A DNA stretch of 64,000 bases, taken from positions 42,930,814 through 42,994,813 of the forward strand of contig JAULJL010000002.1 of assembly GCA_030761205.1 (NCBI GenBank), written 5' to 3'. Within the stretch, counting starts at the first letter, position 1; every line of letters begins with the position of its first letter. The stretch is from Fremontodendron californicum. Its lineage: Eukaryota > Streptophyta > Magnoliopsida > Malvales > Malvaceae. The position numbers were made by a program, and so were the translations under genes. This document shows, one piece after another, positions 25,747 to 38,433 of the stretch. Below the pieces are notes generated by a model. The model worked only from the letters and a program-made list of their open reading frames with translations. It was not told where the DNA came from and made no database searches.

Positions 25747-26130
25747 AACATATATTCATTTACAAGATTCTTAGTGCTAAAAGCAGTAATAATACAGTAA
25801 ATGCAACAACAACAAAAAAAACCATACAAACCCTTGAATAAAGGAAAAAACTGCCAAATTTAAAGAGAGAGAGAGCGAGAGAGTTAGAGACTCCATTAAC
25901 AAAAACACGAAACACGAAAAAGAAAGATAAATAAAATACTAAAAAAAGTCCAATTAAGAATATAACTCAAAAAAAAAAAAAAAAACTAACCTGCTCTTCC
26001 CGGGACGAAAGGAGAGCCAGTTGTAACGGCCAGCAAAAGCACTATCGACTTGTTCGACAAGCATGGACTCCGTAATGGCCGGCGGCAAGTGGCGGAGAAC
26101 CACCTTGGTTCGATCCAAAGTCCCCTTCAT
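21405..26130 (-). CDS. UPF3: UPF3 regulator of nonsense-mediated mRNA decay, 12 exons, 514 aa
   Basis: UPF3 links the exon-junction complex to UPF2/UPF1 and shuttles between nucleus and cytoplasm. Exons: 25991-26130, 25203-25309, 24735-24830, 24526-24624, 24268-24347, 23719-23832, 23134-23281, 22858-22931, 22062-22500, 21737-21835, 21533-21642, 21405-21443, total 1545 nt with all phases matching. The first 175 residues form the Smg4/UPF3 RRM-like domain (TKVVLRHLPPAITESMLVEQ, AYIDFKRPEDVLEF, YAPSQRVPKQWSKKDSREGT, DPEYLEFLEFLAKP). A basic Ser/Arg/Lys region follows (SSKRGSEKRRGS), probably nuclear-targeting, then a long disordered tail ending RQVWVQKSSSGS. The small last exon was found by its acceptor and phase. 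Slightly longer than the Arabidopsis protein as I recall it. Confidence 0.93.
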
Positions 26131-28670
26131 GCTTTCGAAAACCCTGACCCTAAAAATCACAAACCACAAAAATCCCCCTCAATAAACTTCACCGCCTCTG
26201 TCTTTTATAAAAACTGGGTTCCAAAAAAAAGCGCGAGAATCACTCTGAGATCACATTTTCTATAAACGGAGCTGATAATCGATCGATTAGCACATCGGGG
26301 CCCTAATTTTTGCGAATTGAAACCCAAATCACCATGTAAAGAGTGTTAGAGAATAGAGAGAGAAAAAAAATTAGAAGACATAAAAAAAAAACAAGGAATT
26401 TAAGAGATGGTAGGTTTCTTATTATACTAATTAATAAATAATATTCCGATTAATTATGTCGTCATTTCTTTTTAATTTAAAGACTCCTAAATCCTAATAA
26501 ATCTTAATACTAGATATACCTATGTGCGCAATCCGCACTTTTTATTTTTTTTGTTTAAATTTAGGTGAAAATTCATTTTATTATTTTAAAAATATTAAAT
26601 ATTAAGAAATTTATATTAATATTAATATTTAAATAAATAAAATTTATTACGTAAACAATAATTTGAGTCAGATTAAACTGATCCAAATTATTAAAAAATT
26701 TATTTAAACACGACTCATGAATAAATCTACGACACCACGGCAATTTTTTTTAATGATTTGAGATTAATTTTTTGGTACTAAAATGATTTTTTATTTAAAA
26801 ATATATGATAAATACAAAATATATAGTGATTTTCTTCTTTAGTTAAATTTTGTGAAAGAAATTAAAATTTTAATCTTTTATGCTTTTTACACATAAATAT
26901 ATTAGAAAACCATTAAAAATAAAATTTCCTTTTAAAAGTTCTTGACAAATAAATTTCTTTGAAATTAAAAAAAAAAATTCAATAAACTTTATAGTATAAA
27001 ATAAAACCTTTTTTTTTTTTCCTTCATAATCCTTAGATATATAAAAGCATATTCTTAAGCATCAATTATATTGTTTTATTGCATAGTCAAAATTAAAAAA
27101 TAATGAATGGAACCTTTAAAATATCATATATTATATTATCAAAATGTATGCAATCTCATTGCAATTTGTTTACGGCATTCGTTTTGACTAAATTATATGT
27201 AGGTATAGCATAGACTAAACTAAAATATTAGTTTAAGTTTATTCTTATTAATTAATTTTTTATGAGATTTAATTTAATATTACAATTCATTGTCTCAATC
27301 TAGACTCCACTTTATTTGTCGAAGTCAAAATATTAGTATATGATATAATTATTTATGTGGTAGATCTATTCGGATTCGTTTTCTTTTATGTAAGGTTTTA
27401 ATATTAGTTTTTTTCATTATAAATTACAATTTTATTAAATAGATGAAATTGTAATCATATTTGATAAGTCTCACTAGGAAGACTTATATAATCAACATTT
27501 CAAGTCCATTTCATCAATTATAGATTAATTATTATTACATATAACAGTGTTGAAAAAATCAGATCGGTTTAATAGAAAATCGATAGCTTGTCTGACCGGG
27601 CACATACAAAAAAATCGAAGATTCAATAAACTGGTTGAAAATCGATAGCTTGTTTGACCGGGCACATACAAAAAAATCGAGGATTCAATGAACTGGTTGA
27701 AAATCGATAAAAATTTGATTTTTTATTATTTTTATTAAAATTATTTTTGTAAGTAATGAGATTTAAATCTTTAACCTCTTAATCCTATATTAAATATCAT
27801 ATCATTAAGACAAATACATATTTTTATTAACTAATTACCATATTTAATACTTATTTAATATCAAAATCACATATTTAATATTTATTTTATTTTTTAATTG
27901 AATAATCAGGTTCAATCGATTACATCGATGACTTGAAGATCACATCAATTTGACTTTCGATTATTTTTTATTCATTGGCTCAAAGCTTTAATTCAATTCA
28001 TTTTCTTATTATAAAATAAGATTAATTAAAATTTTGATAGGTAAAATAACTTTGAGCTTCAAAATAATAGTTACCAATTAAATTTGCTTTATATACCAAT
28101 TTTGCAAAATTTTGAATATTTACAATGACCATAATTTTTTACAAAGACAATTGAACAAAAGAGATTCAACCCAAACAATTTATTTCACATGTTATATAAC
28201 AAAACAAGAAAAAACAAAACAAATTCATAATAAATAAATAAATAAAATGATTCAATATTTGATATTTCCAACTGAATATTATTATAATAAAGTGTATGAA
28301 AAAGTAAAAAAAAAAAAAAAAAAAAAAGTAAACATAAAAATGGAGGGTGGTAAGAAATTGAGAGATATAAATAGAGCAAAAAAAAGTATCCAAGAGTCCT
28401 CTTGGAGTAGGGCTTTGATCTCTCATTGACACTCTTCTCCACATAAAGGGGCAGCAGTCTTTGCATCTCTGCCCCTTTTCTCATTTCCTTAGTTTCTCCA
28501 CCTGCCACTCTCTCTATCTCTATCTACTTTTCCCTTCATCAAGGCAAGTCTTTTTTTGTTGTTTCCTTTATCTTTATATATCTGTATATACCGCTGGATT
28601 GATGACTTTGAAGACTTTTTTTTTTCTGTGCTGAATGAATGGAGCAGGCTTAAGAAGGGGTGAGTATACG
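26131..28670. promoter_or_regulatory. Shared upstream region of UPF3 and the KH gene
   Basis: The two genes are divergent, so this 2.5 kb holds both promoters. It is strongly AT-rich and contains a 62-bp tandem repeat (27575-27710). The KH-side end (28400-28560) is pyrimidine-rich, like a 5' UTR. No coding frame is supported. Confidence 0.6.
27575..27710. repeat. 62-bp tandem repeat, two units plus a partial
   Basis: The unit starts GAAAATCGATAGCTTG and recurs at 27575, 27637 and, in part, 27699. The two full units are nearly identical (for example GTCTGACCGGG versus GTTTGACCGGG), so the duplication is recent. Confidence 0.85.
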
Positions 28671-29067
28671 ATGGGAGAGAGAATCCTACCGGGGAGTTAC
28701 TTTCAGTACCCGCCTTCTGGAATCCTTGCTTCTCCTCATAGACCTTCTTCTCTTCCTACAGATCGTGAAAGGTCAGATTTTTTTAAAAAATTATATTAAA
28801 TTACTTTAATCAATCCAATTCAATTCAATCCAATCCCATTTTCTTGTTTTTTTCTTTTGGGAAAGTTTTACTCTAATTATTGATGGGTTCTTTTTTATTA
28901 GTCTAATAGTTTGAGATTTCTTTATTCTGGTTGATGTGGGTTTTCGAAGTTGGCTTAAGGAAAAGCTTAAGTTTTTCTGTATAATTGATGGTTTAAGGAA
29001 AAGCTTATGTTTGTTAATTGATGGTTATGTTTTTCCTCAGGTTGATGCACATATTTGTATGTATGCG

Positions 29068-29110
<43 letters not shown>

Positions 29111-31555
29111 TATTTTATATAGATATAGTCTGACTGTATCATTGTTATCTTCAATTTATCTTACAAGTAAGTAACGATGGCAGATATTTAGCTGAATTAT
29201 TGGCTGAGAAACAGAAGTTGGGAGCTTTTATGCAAGTTCTGCCTCTATGTACCAGGCTTCTTAATCAAGGTTATTGAATCATCTGTTATCCTTTTTCTTC
29301 AATATAAGATTCATTAGCAGTTGTGATTTGTATCATTAGAAACTGGTTGAGATTGTTTTTTTTTGTTTGTTTGAATAAACGTCATTCTAAAAATAAAGCT
29401 ATCTGTATTGATACATGCTACATATACACTTCTCAAGGATGTCAAATCTTGTGCCTAAAGCTACCGTTTATATTCTCGTTCTAATTAATGTACGTTTCAA
29501 TGTGCTAGATTGTTATTATAGATTCATTATCATCAGTGCTCCGTTGGTTCGTTTCTTCCAAGGATAAACCATTCTTGTTGAAAATAAACATAGTGATTGT
29601 CAACAAATGAACTGAAATTCTAGACAAATAACAGCCTAGTACTAACTGTCCTCTTAGCTATAATTGTCCTATTATAATTCTAAGATGACAACATTTGGTT
29701 TTAAGTGATTACAAGCTGAAGTATTCTTAAGCTAGATGCTTCTATAATCTATCATCTATGTGCTTTTAAAGTAAGCATACCGGAGGGCATGCCACTAGAG
29801 AGTTCTACTAAAGCATGTAGCCAAACATAAACCCCAAATGATGACCTTTACTGATGAAGGTAATTTAGACAACATATCGAGTCACTTATGTTTTTTCTCA
29901 CGTCACTGCAGAGATCAGAAGGGTCTCAGGTCTTAATCCTAGTTTTGTGGATCATGAGAGATTTGAGCATGACAGTCCTTTTAGGTCATTGGGTCAACAT
30001 TCCAATGGGAGACAGATGGATTTGGAGGGATGGTCCGTAATGCAAACAGAGGTAGTGCTGTTTAATGGTTATATACAAACCATGTTGTTTTGATTTTTTT
30101 TTTCTTTCTTTTGTTTAAAAGTTTGTAATTGCTTACCAGGTTAATAAATTTCAACTGCCTTGTTATTTGCCCCAATATGATTTATTCTTAAGATCAATAA
30201 TTTGCTCCTCATTAATGTTAAATGAAAGGAAAATGAAATTTCTTTAATGTGATTATCTTGCTTCAGGAAAATAGGCATCTGCAACGAGTTGCTCCAATTC
30301 AAGATGCACCAATGGGTTGGCTTGGTTTGCCAGGAGTCCCTACAACACCAATTGTAAAGAGAGTTATTAGACTTGATGTACCTGTGGATAAATATCCAAA
30401 TGTAAGTTATTTTGAAAATTTTGAGTAAGTTTTCATTTACTTCCTTTTAAGATGATAGTTCTGACTCAGAAGCTTTTCAGTATAATTTTGTTGGCCGAAT
30501 TTTGGGACCACGAGGAAACTCCTTGAAGAGAGTTGAAGCCATGTCGGAGTGTAGGGTGTACATAAGAGGCAAGGGTTCTGTCAAGGATTCTGTAATGGTA
30601 AGGTCAATCATGAATTCTTTTATTTCCAGCATGTAATTTTGCATTGTACAGGTTGAGTCTTAAGCTGCTTCTTGCTCAGTCATTTGTACAGATTCTGATT
30701 ATAATGGAAGTATTTTCTATTTTCTCTTGCAAATTGCATCTATTTTTCATATTTTTCCTCTCAATCCATCTTCTAAAGGACATTTTAAATTGTAGGCGAT
30801 GTGAAAATTGCTCATCTAGTTTTATCTATGCTGATGATGTGCGTCTCCATTTGCATTTGACATACTTTACAACAAACTTCAGTATGTTTATTTAATCTTT
30901 TAAATTTTTGCACTTGTAACTATTGTGATCAGTGCAATGATTACTTTTACTAAATAAAGTAACTTGTTAAATTCAATCATGCATAAGCAAGTTCTGACAT
31001 AATTAAAGTCTAAAGATAGGTCATGGCTAGCTTAGTGAACTGCATATTGAAGAGAAATTTTGAGTTTTCAACTTAAATATAAGATCAAGTTTTCCTTTGA
31101 TGTTTGCTTCACTTGTTATTCGTTTGTACTTCCTTTAAATTCGCACAACCGGCTGCTGACTTTTCTATAGGAAGAGAAACTGAAAGATAAAGCCGGATAT
31201 GAACACCTTAATGAGCCACTGCATGTGTTGGTGGAGGCTGAATTTCCCGAGGATATGATAAATTCTCGTTTGGACCGTGCTGTTGCAATACTAGAAAACG
31301 TTCTGAAGCCTGTGGTATGAACAAAAGCAATTTGTGTTTTTTATGTTACCCTTCCTTTTCTGTTTGTTCTAACGCCTCCCTTTCAACCATCTGCAGGATG
31401 AATCCTTGGATAGCTATAAGAAACAACAGCTTAGGGAGTTGGCTTTGCTAAATGGTACTTTGAGGGAAGAGAGCCCAAGAATGAGTCCGAGTATGAGTCC
31501 GAGTATGTCGCCCTTTAACAGTACAGGAATGAAACGGGCCAAGACAGGAAGATGA
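28671..31555 (+). CDS. STAR-family KH-domain RNA-binding protein (SPIN1/QUAKING-like), 7 exons, 293 aa
   Basis: Plant STAR/KH proteins bind RNA and act in splicing and flowering control. Exons: 28671-28771, 29184-29269, 29912-30051, 30267-30401, 30481-30597, 31171-31314, 31397-31555, total 882 nt, all in phase. The N-terminal dimerisation segment YLAELLAEKQKLGAFMQVLP (34-53) and CTRLLNQEIRRVSG resemble QUA1. The KH domain starts near IVKRVIRLDVPVDKYPNYNF, with the GPRG loop at 163-166 and CRVYIRGKGSVKD following. A QUA2-like part (EKLKDKAGYEHLNEPLHVLV) and the conserved end NSTGMKRAKTGR complete the family pattern. An in-frame ATG 36 bases upstream (28635) could add 12 residues. The C-terminus has a short SPSM repeat. 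Looks like the At1g09660 group. Confidence 0.92.
29072..29108. repeat. AT dinucleotide microsatellite in KH intron 1
   Basis: An uninterrupted alternating AT run, likely length-polymorphic. Similar runs lie at 2203-2238, 25715-25740, 48570-48602, 57535-57568 and 59926-59957. Confidence 0.95.
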
Positions 31556-33704
31556 CCTTACTCATTGATGATAAATCTTTGTTTCTTGCTGGTTCACTGC
31601 ATCTGATTAGTTGAAATCCTGATGGTTTTGTGATGGATCTTTTTCACCAAAACTGAGGGAGGTTGAGTCAGGAAGAGCTAGTCAAACTCCTGTCAGTTTT
31701 GGCGATGATGGTTTCGCATCTCGGTTACCTTCTCCATTCCCCATAAAGTTTGACTCCTCTGCTTCATTAGTTACCAATAACTTATTCCCTAATTATTTTA
31801 GCCACGTTCTTTCTGCTTCTGGGTCTCATAACCTCAAATGCACTCGAAGATTCTTTGTACTGACAATCTTACAATATTTCATGCATATTTCTACATATAT
31901 GCATGCCCTTGATTATGAGATACAATCAGTCATTGTATTGTATTTTGACTTAATAATAAGTATTATTCTCTCTCTATCTTGTTTATTTTGCATGTCTCTG
32001 CATGTAACTGAACTGGTTTATATGTACTTGTCATGCTTCTATTCATGCAAAAACACGGCAGATTATTGTAGGAATTTGTTTCGTGGGGGCTGAATTGGTG
32101 AGCTATGAATCAGACTCTGATTCTGATTCTATTCTACCTTTTGGTTCATATTTTAGAAATTTCAGGAATTCAAGGCTGCGTGCAGGGAACATACAATAAC
32201 TAGTCAATCAATGATAAGATTGGTTCTTTATAAACTACAGTTTGTATAATCATAATTCAAGGTCGAAATTTATCTTTGCTAGAGATGAAATGATGGGATT
32301 ATACCGCATAAATGGATCTCTTTGTTCTAACCAAGCATTGGTTCTTATCCTTTCTTGCAAAAATAAACCATTGAACTCACAAAGTTCAGGCGCTTCATCC
32401 TTACAAACAGAGCATCGTTTGAGGATCAAATCGCAGCCTGCCTTTTCGTACCTGCCCTAGTTGCCGGCGATTAACTGATTCTCCAAGAAACTTGAAACTC
32501 TACAGGCAACCATTGCTAATCCTAGATTTTTTGATAGTTTTTCTCTTATGTTACTCGGATTCGGGTGTAAGTGTCGATGTTACTCGAATTCAGGTGTATC
32601 GGATATGGGTATGTGTCCGACACGGGTACATTTAGCTTTTCTAAGTTTTTTCATGTATTTGGAGGGTTTTTGAAAGGTCATATCATCATATCTACGTCGG
32701 AACAACATAGGTTTTCCCTCTTAGTTAACCAACTCTGAATAAGAGTTTCAAGCTTCAACTTCTGTATGGTACACACTTTAAGTCGCAAGCAATTGCCAGA
32801 TTACCTATTTTTTAACTTTTTGTTTTATCATTAAATCGAAGCAGGCAGATAATCAAGAAACTCAATCATTATAGGATCAAGATATCAATATCTCTACAAA
32901 TGTGAATGAATATAAAAATCATTCTTTACAAACAGTGAAGTAACACCTTTCAGACATCTTGTACAAAATGGTAGCCATCCCCAATCAAAGTAGGCACAAA
33001 ACTTAAATTCATAATAAATTTCATTTTTAACATATCATTACAAGTACTACAACTTAAGGTTGAAAAATTATCTAACCTCACCACAGGATATGCCTAAATC
33101 CTCATTTTGACCATCAGAAAAATGAGTTTTCTAAACAACAGAGGCCATTGTTGCCATTTCAGCCTGCAAATTAAAACCAAGAAACTAAGTGTCAACAGCT
33201 AAAAGAATAAACATAAAAGGAGGGTAAAATGCAAAACCAGATAACAACAATCAATGAATAGAATCAACATGAAGCAGTATTAATGATCATCAAGAGCCAA
33301 ACAACTCAAACAGAAGGTCCACATTTCTCAGCAATGATGGCATTAAGTCCCACTGTCACCAACTTGTCTATTTCTACTGTCTTGCATGGATAGGTACTTG
33401 GAAAGCAGATAAACTGACAGATGCATATGGATATAGACTTGAGTTTCAAGCTTTAACATGCATGGGGAGTGCACATTATAGTGAAGTTCAAAGTTCCAGA
33501 TCAGTGTAGATGATTACAATGTTCTTCATTTACATTCAACCATTATGTTGTATTCAACTACTAGAATACAAACATGGATTATGAAAAATTAATTCCTCCT
33601 TACAAACAGAACAAGGGATGTAACTGAATCTAGATAATTTAGGACCACAGAAACAGTTTATGTACACACCTCAAATAGGATGAGCTCAGTTTTCAATGAT
33701 GCTG
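31556..33704. other. KH gene 3' flank and 3' UTR of the small membrane-protein gene
   Basis: The genes converge here. 31556 to about 32500 probably holds the KH 3' UTR. A MITE lies at 32547-32709. On the minus strand, 33165-33669 looks like a 3' UTR intron of the next gene (donor TTTGAG then GTGTGT, acceptor TTTGCAG), with the last exon at about 33050-33164. No separate gene is seen. Confidence 0.5.
32547..32709. mobile_element. MITE-like element, second copy of the 3171-3348 family
   Basis: Begins TATGTTACTCGGATTCGGG and ends GTCGGAACAACATA, with internal GTGTCCGACACGGG. An extra partial repeat of the first about 30 bases follows the start. Flanks GTTTTTCTCT and GTTTTCCCTC are similar and may be a decayed target duplication. 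Confidence 0.6.
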
Positions 33705-34945
33705 TCAGTCCCGAAGGCCAAGTTCAACCTCGAGCTCATCATCTTCTTCAAACAACTTCAAAAGACGGGCATATTGCTCGTCCCGTTTCTTTTTTTGCCA
33801 CAACTTGAAAAGGAAAAATGAAAACAACCCTACTGCAACAAGCCCGAGCAATATGATGACTACCTTGGTCCCAGTATTACTATTTGTATTAGACTTGGTC
33901 TTTGAGCTGTTTTTCGAACTTTTAGAGTCATCAGAAAAACCTGAAAAAAGGAAACAAATTGGAGCAAACTGTTTAACAGTTTCAGTAAGAACAATCTGTA
34001 CTTTAATGTCCGTTACAGCAACTTAATCAGTGTTCCAATCAAATTCAGCTGCAAAAAAGTTCAATGAAGGCTAAAAAGCAAGTACACCAATAATAAGGAA
34101 TATGGAACCCTCTCCCTTACGATGTATGCAACAAAACTACATGGATCTAGATCAGCTATACACGACACCATAATTTCATGTCGACTCCATTTAATCAAAC
34201 ATCACAAATTTCATGGAAATAGGATTAAGATTTAAGAGGGTTGAGTTTGAAGCACAACTTAATTTTGATCATGCTATATAAATGATAATTGCCTACCTAT
34301 ACCGCTAAATAGCAGATTTCTTATAAAGTTTGAGATTCACAAAAGGAAGTCGGAATCAGAGATATTACATATCTATTCATTCTTCGAAGTAAAAAATCAA
34401 ATACGTAAAATTTCTCGTAGTGGCAATTTCACAAAAGCAAAACAACTAAAGGTATAGAATTTGAAAAAAAAAAAAAAAAAAAAATCCTTTACACCCCCTC
34501 ACGAAAATGAAAAGGAAAGGAAAAAAAATGGATTCAAAATGCTTTATTTTCATGTTCGTTCGATGTTAATTTTCTCAGCAGCCAATCAAAGAATATTAAG
34601 TGTTACCAAAAACTGATAAATTTGAGAGATTCCACGAATTACTCAAATTAAAATGAAGGTGAGATTCGCATGACATCAATACATAAAATCGTCCTATCTC
34701 GATAAACAAGTAAACTGTACAAATTAACAATACAAATAAACTTGATTTTCATGCAATCAATGATTCGAATTCCGAACAGAATAAATTGATATTTCAATTA
34801 AAAAATATAAAATTCATTAAAAAAAAACAACTAAAAAATATCGAGTAAAAAGCGATCTAGAAAGGAAACCTGAAATCAATTGTAGAGAAACAGAAGCGAA
34901 AAACAGTAGCAAACGAAGCGATCTACTTCTTGAAATTTCAGTCAT
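33705..34945 (-). CDS. Small single-pass membrane protein, 2 exons, 103 aa, function unknown
   Basis: Exon 1 (34870-34945) encodes a cleavable-looking signal peptide: MTEISRSRSLR, then a hydrophobic LLLFFASVSLQLIS core ending at a Gly junction. Exon 2 (33705-33940) gives a short Ser/Asn/Lys/Thr-rich outer segment (residues about 27-49), one membrane span VVIILLGLVAVGLFSFFLF (about 51-69), and an inner tail starting KLWQKKKRDEQYARLLKLF and ending in an acidic EEDDELEVELGLRD. The positive-inside pattern predicts a type I topology. I do not recognise a named family; small proteins of this layout are common in plants. A 3' UTR intron is likely. The start is the first Met after a CT-rich leader. 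Exon 1 and its promoter are duplicated at 55850-56440. Confidence 0.8.
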
Positions 34946-35545
34946 TCTCTCAATCTCTCTCTCTCTCTCTCCCTTGGCAGAGAAAGAGGGATCGGTCTTT
35001 TTCGGCCTACAAAGCGTAGTTGGTTTTTTTTTTTTTCTTTCAAAATTCTCTGAAAAATATGCTGTTTTTGCAATGTTGCCCCTATATGTTTTGATTATAT
35101 CAAATCGAACTATCTGCCTGGAATTTTACCTTTTCTTTCCATCCTTTTTTATTTAATTTTTATTTATTACTTCAATTTACTTCCAATTTTATTATAATGT
35201 TTTTCAAAAAAATCCATTCCAAGAATGAAAAAAAAAAAAAACTATTTCTACCACAAATATATATTATGAAAAAATAATAATTATATAATAAATGCATCTT
35301 AAAGCAGCATGTTTCAGCAAATAAATTTTAAAAAAATAAATTATGTTTTGGGCTTAAGTAACTAAGACAAAGGTCTTGCATAATTCACAGGTTAGCAACT
35401 TGAAAACCATGGCCATATGAAAGTGAGTGACAGCCCAAAACATGACACATCCAAATATGGGCCGATTACCCAAGTGCTGGTATAAAGTTTTTTCAACTAA
35501 AAACGGTGAGTTTCATAAGGCCCACGACCATGGCCTAATAGAGCT

Positions 35546-35704
35546 TAGACCTATTCATGACCGGGTTTGAACCGGACTCAAACAAAATACTTATATGTTT
35601 TGTGTCTGCTCATATCTGATCCGAAATATAAACAAGATTTTATGATCAAATCCGGCCCGAATTGACAAAGAAATATTCAAATCCGGCCCGGCCCATCCAA
35701 ATTA
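35546..35704. mobile_element. Decayed hAT-like element (TAGACC family)
   Basis: Begins TAGACCTATTCATGACCGGG and ends CGGCCCGGCCCATCCAAATTA. The paralogous DNA at about 55575-55600 continues past the same word (TAGAGCTTGAACTTTGAG) without it. No clear target duplication, so the borders are approximate. Confidence 0.5.
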
Positions 35705-35859
35705 CTAGAAACCAGAGTCCCCCCTTTCAGCCCCCATTGTATTTGCAGACCCAACTTTTTCTTCCACCCATTACTTCACTCTACCAAATCACTTAAAGTG
35801 AAACCACCCATTTTTACGGAAGTCTTCGACTTTAGCCTGACACAAGTTTTAAAGAGATG

Positions 35860-37385
35860 ATTATGGTGACAATGAGATACATTTCACTTTGTTGCAACTA
35901 GATTTAATAATTCATATATTTATATTATAATCATGTTTAAAATATTTTTTATATATTTATATAAATTTTAGTATGTTAATAATTTGTGTTTTATAAATTT
36001 TAATATATTAATATTTGTATTATATTTTATATTATATTTTAATATTTTTTTGTATTATATTTTTATCGGATCTAATTATTAGATCTTGCTGGATGGTGGG
36101 TGGGAAATGTGGTTCTTAATTTTCATAGAAGCCGACGCACGCACGACACATATCCTCACCGATAGCAACATTTTCCTAACTTAAAGTTGAAGGATCATAT
36201 ACATATAATGCTTGCTGTTTGGCTTAATGATGAACAGTATGGTTTTGTCGAATATGCTGAGAGTTAATAATTAGGGATGACAAAATTCAATTCGCTCCAC
36301 AAATTTTGTATGAATCCATTTCGAATGAATTTTTTTTTTTGAAAATTTAAATTTAATAATATTAGACACGATACGATTATATGATATAAACATGATATAA
36401 AAAAAATAATTAAAAACACAACACGACACGAAAAAATAACACGAACACGACACAAATACACGAATATCTCAAAATCTATATAATATGAATTATTAACATT
36501 TTAAAGTTTATATAAATATAAAATACTTTAAACACACAATTATGACAACGATAAAATATACAAACACGATAAGGATACACAAATTATTAGGTCTATAGAA
36601 ATGAAGGTTAGATGAAGTGGGACGGTTTTGATAAATACTTACTCTACTCCTCTTCGTCCCACGTTTTAAAATTATTATTTTATCTCCTTAAAATATTCTA
36701 TATATTCCTTTTATATTTTTAGTGTATATATACTAAAATCATATATATTACTATTATATGTATATACTTTATATATATATATATATATATATGTATATTA
36801 CATAAATACTAAAATTATGTTAATGAATAATCTATAATATATTTTTTATAGTATTAAAATAAAAATAATTAATAAAAAATGGATGGAATGGAATAGCATA
36901 AAATAGTTATGAATGTAACTGATATTTATGAAGACGAATGTTTTGCTAATGAATGTCTTTAAGATATTTTTTAAGATTAATTAATATATTATTTATAATA
37001 ATAATGTTATATTAAATATAAAAATTGATAATTTTATTCATTATTTTTAATATATTAATAAAAATATTATTATATTTAATAATTTTAAAAATATTTTTAA
37101 AATATTCGTTAGTAAAATTCATAAAACAAAAGTGAATAAATAATTTCGGTCCCACTCATTGCCGTCCTACTAGTCAAATAGCAGGCAGATACCGACATGT
37201 CCAAAACCAAAACCAGCTCAACAATTGTACACTGCTTATTAAAATCTTTTTTCATTTTATTTGTCTTTTTTATATGTTTCATGCATGTATATCTAGGATC
37301 CCATAATTTCATGAGATGAGAAAAAATATTGAGATCAAGATAATTAAGTATGATATTTTAGACTTAAATTTTCACTTATAATTTA
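35860..37385. repeat. Upstream duplication block A (paralogous to 47720-49500 and 57740-57830)
   Basis: Long colinear similarity with 47720-49500. Shared landmarks include TTTAATAATT after the pyrimidine leader, GGATCTAATTATTAGATC, GATAGCAACATTTTCC, ATATGCTGAGAGTTAATA and GGATCCCATAATTTCATGAG. Block B differs mainly by a hAT insertion. Block C (57740-57830) keeps only the start before another insertion. Confidence 0.85.
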
Positions 37386-38433
37386 AACTATATGATTAAA
37401 TATTATAGTATAGTCATATTTTTTATGTTTTCGCTGCACAAATTAAGATTTCAAAATTTTAATTCTCTTTCTCTAACGGTAAAAGATAAAAAATACTATA
37501 TTATAGGATGATATTAATGGATGCATGCATTTAGCTTAATATTAGTTAGGATTATTTGATTCAAGTAAAGTTGTTAAAATGATTGATAATTTAGATTTAA
37601 TAATTTTAAATACGATATAAAAATAATATGGAAAAAATCGTATATAGGTTTGATGAAAATGTATTTCGTAATAAGATATGTTGACATGAATTTTAACATA
37701 GCAATTTTTGTGTTTTGAACGTGTTTGGCACGTATAAGATACGTTTAATTAAACCATACCAAATGGGTACATGTATAAATGTTAAATACATTTTTGAGAT
37801 CTATTTTAATTTAATATAAATATGCAAAGGTTATTTTAAACTTTTAATTATGATATCTAATTTTCTATTCAATATAAGCATATAAGAACTATTTTAAGCA
37901 TTTAGCTATAATAACCATTTAATATGCAATTGTTTTTTATGTTAGTAATATAACTACAATATAAATTATAATGGTAGTAGGATTGTAATTCATCATTTTG
38001 AATTTGTTGGTGCTGCAAAGAAATATAAGTTATATACAAATTTATGATTTTATTGTTTTTATTCTTTTGTTAAAAAAACATTTTAGATAAAATATGATAT
38101 TTTTGTTGATAATAAAAATGTAAGTAAGGTATTACTTGTTTATAGATTAATTGAGAAGATGTCTCTTCATCCGTACGGTAGGTGTACCATCTCTGTCTAA
38201 ATTAATGCACCATGAATGAATGAAAAGACGTGTAAAAACTAAATTCCTTGATTATTTAACTTTTGAATTTTATTTATATTTTTTATTCATATTCAATTTT
38301 ATTAATATGCTGACTCCTCAGAGATTTAGTTGAAATTTTTTGAAAAATTAAAATATTTTTTTCCTATTTTATTTTTTAGTAAAGATAAAAAAAAAAAAAT
38401 TAGTTTCTTCTATTATTATTTTTGAAACCTTAA

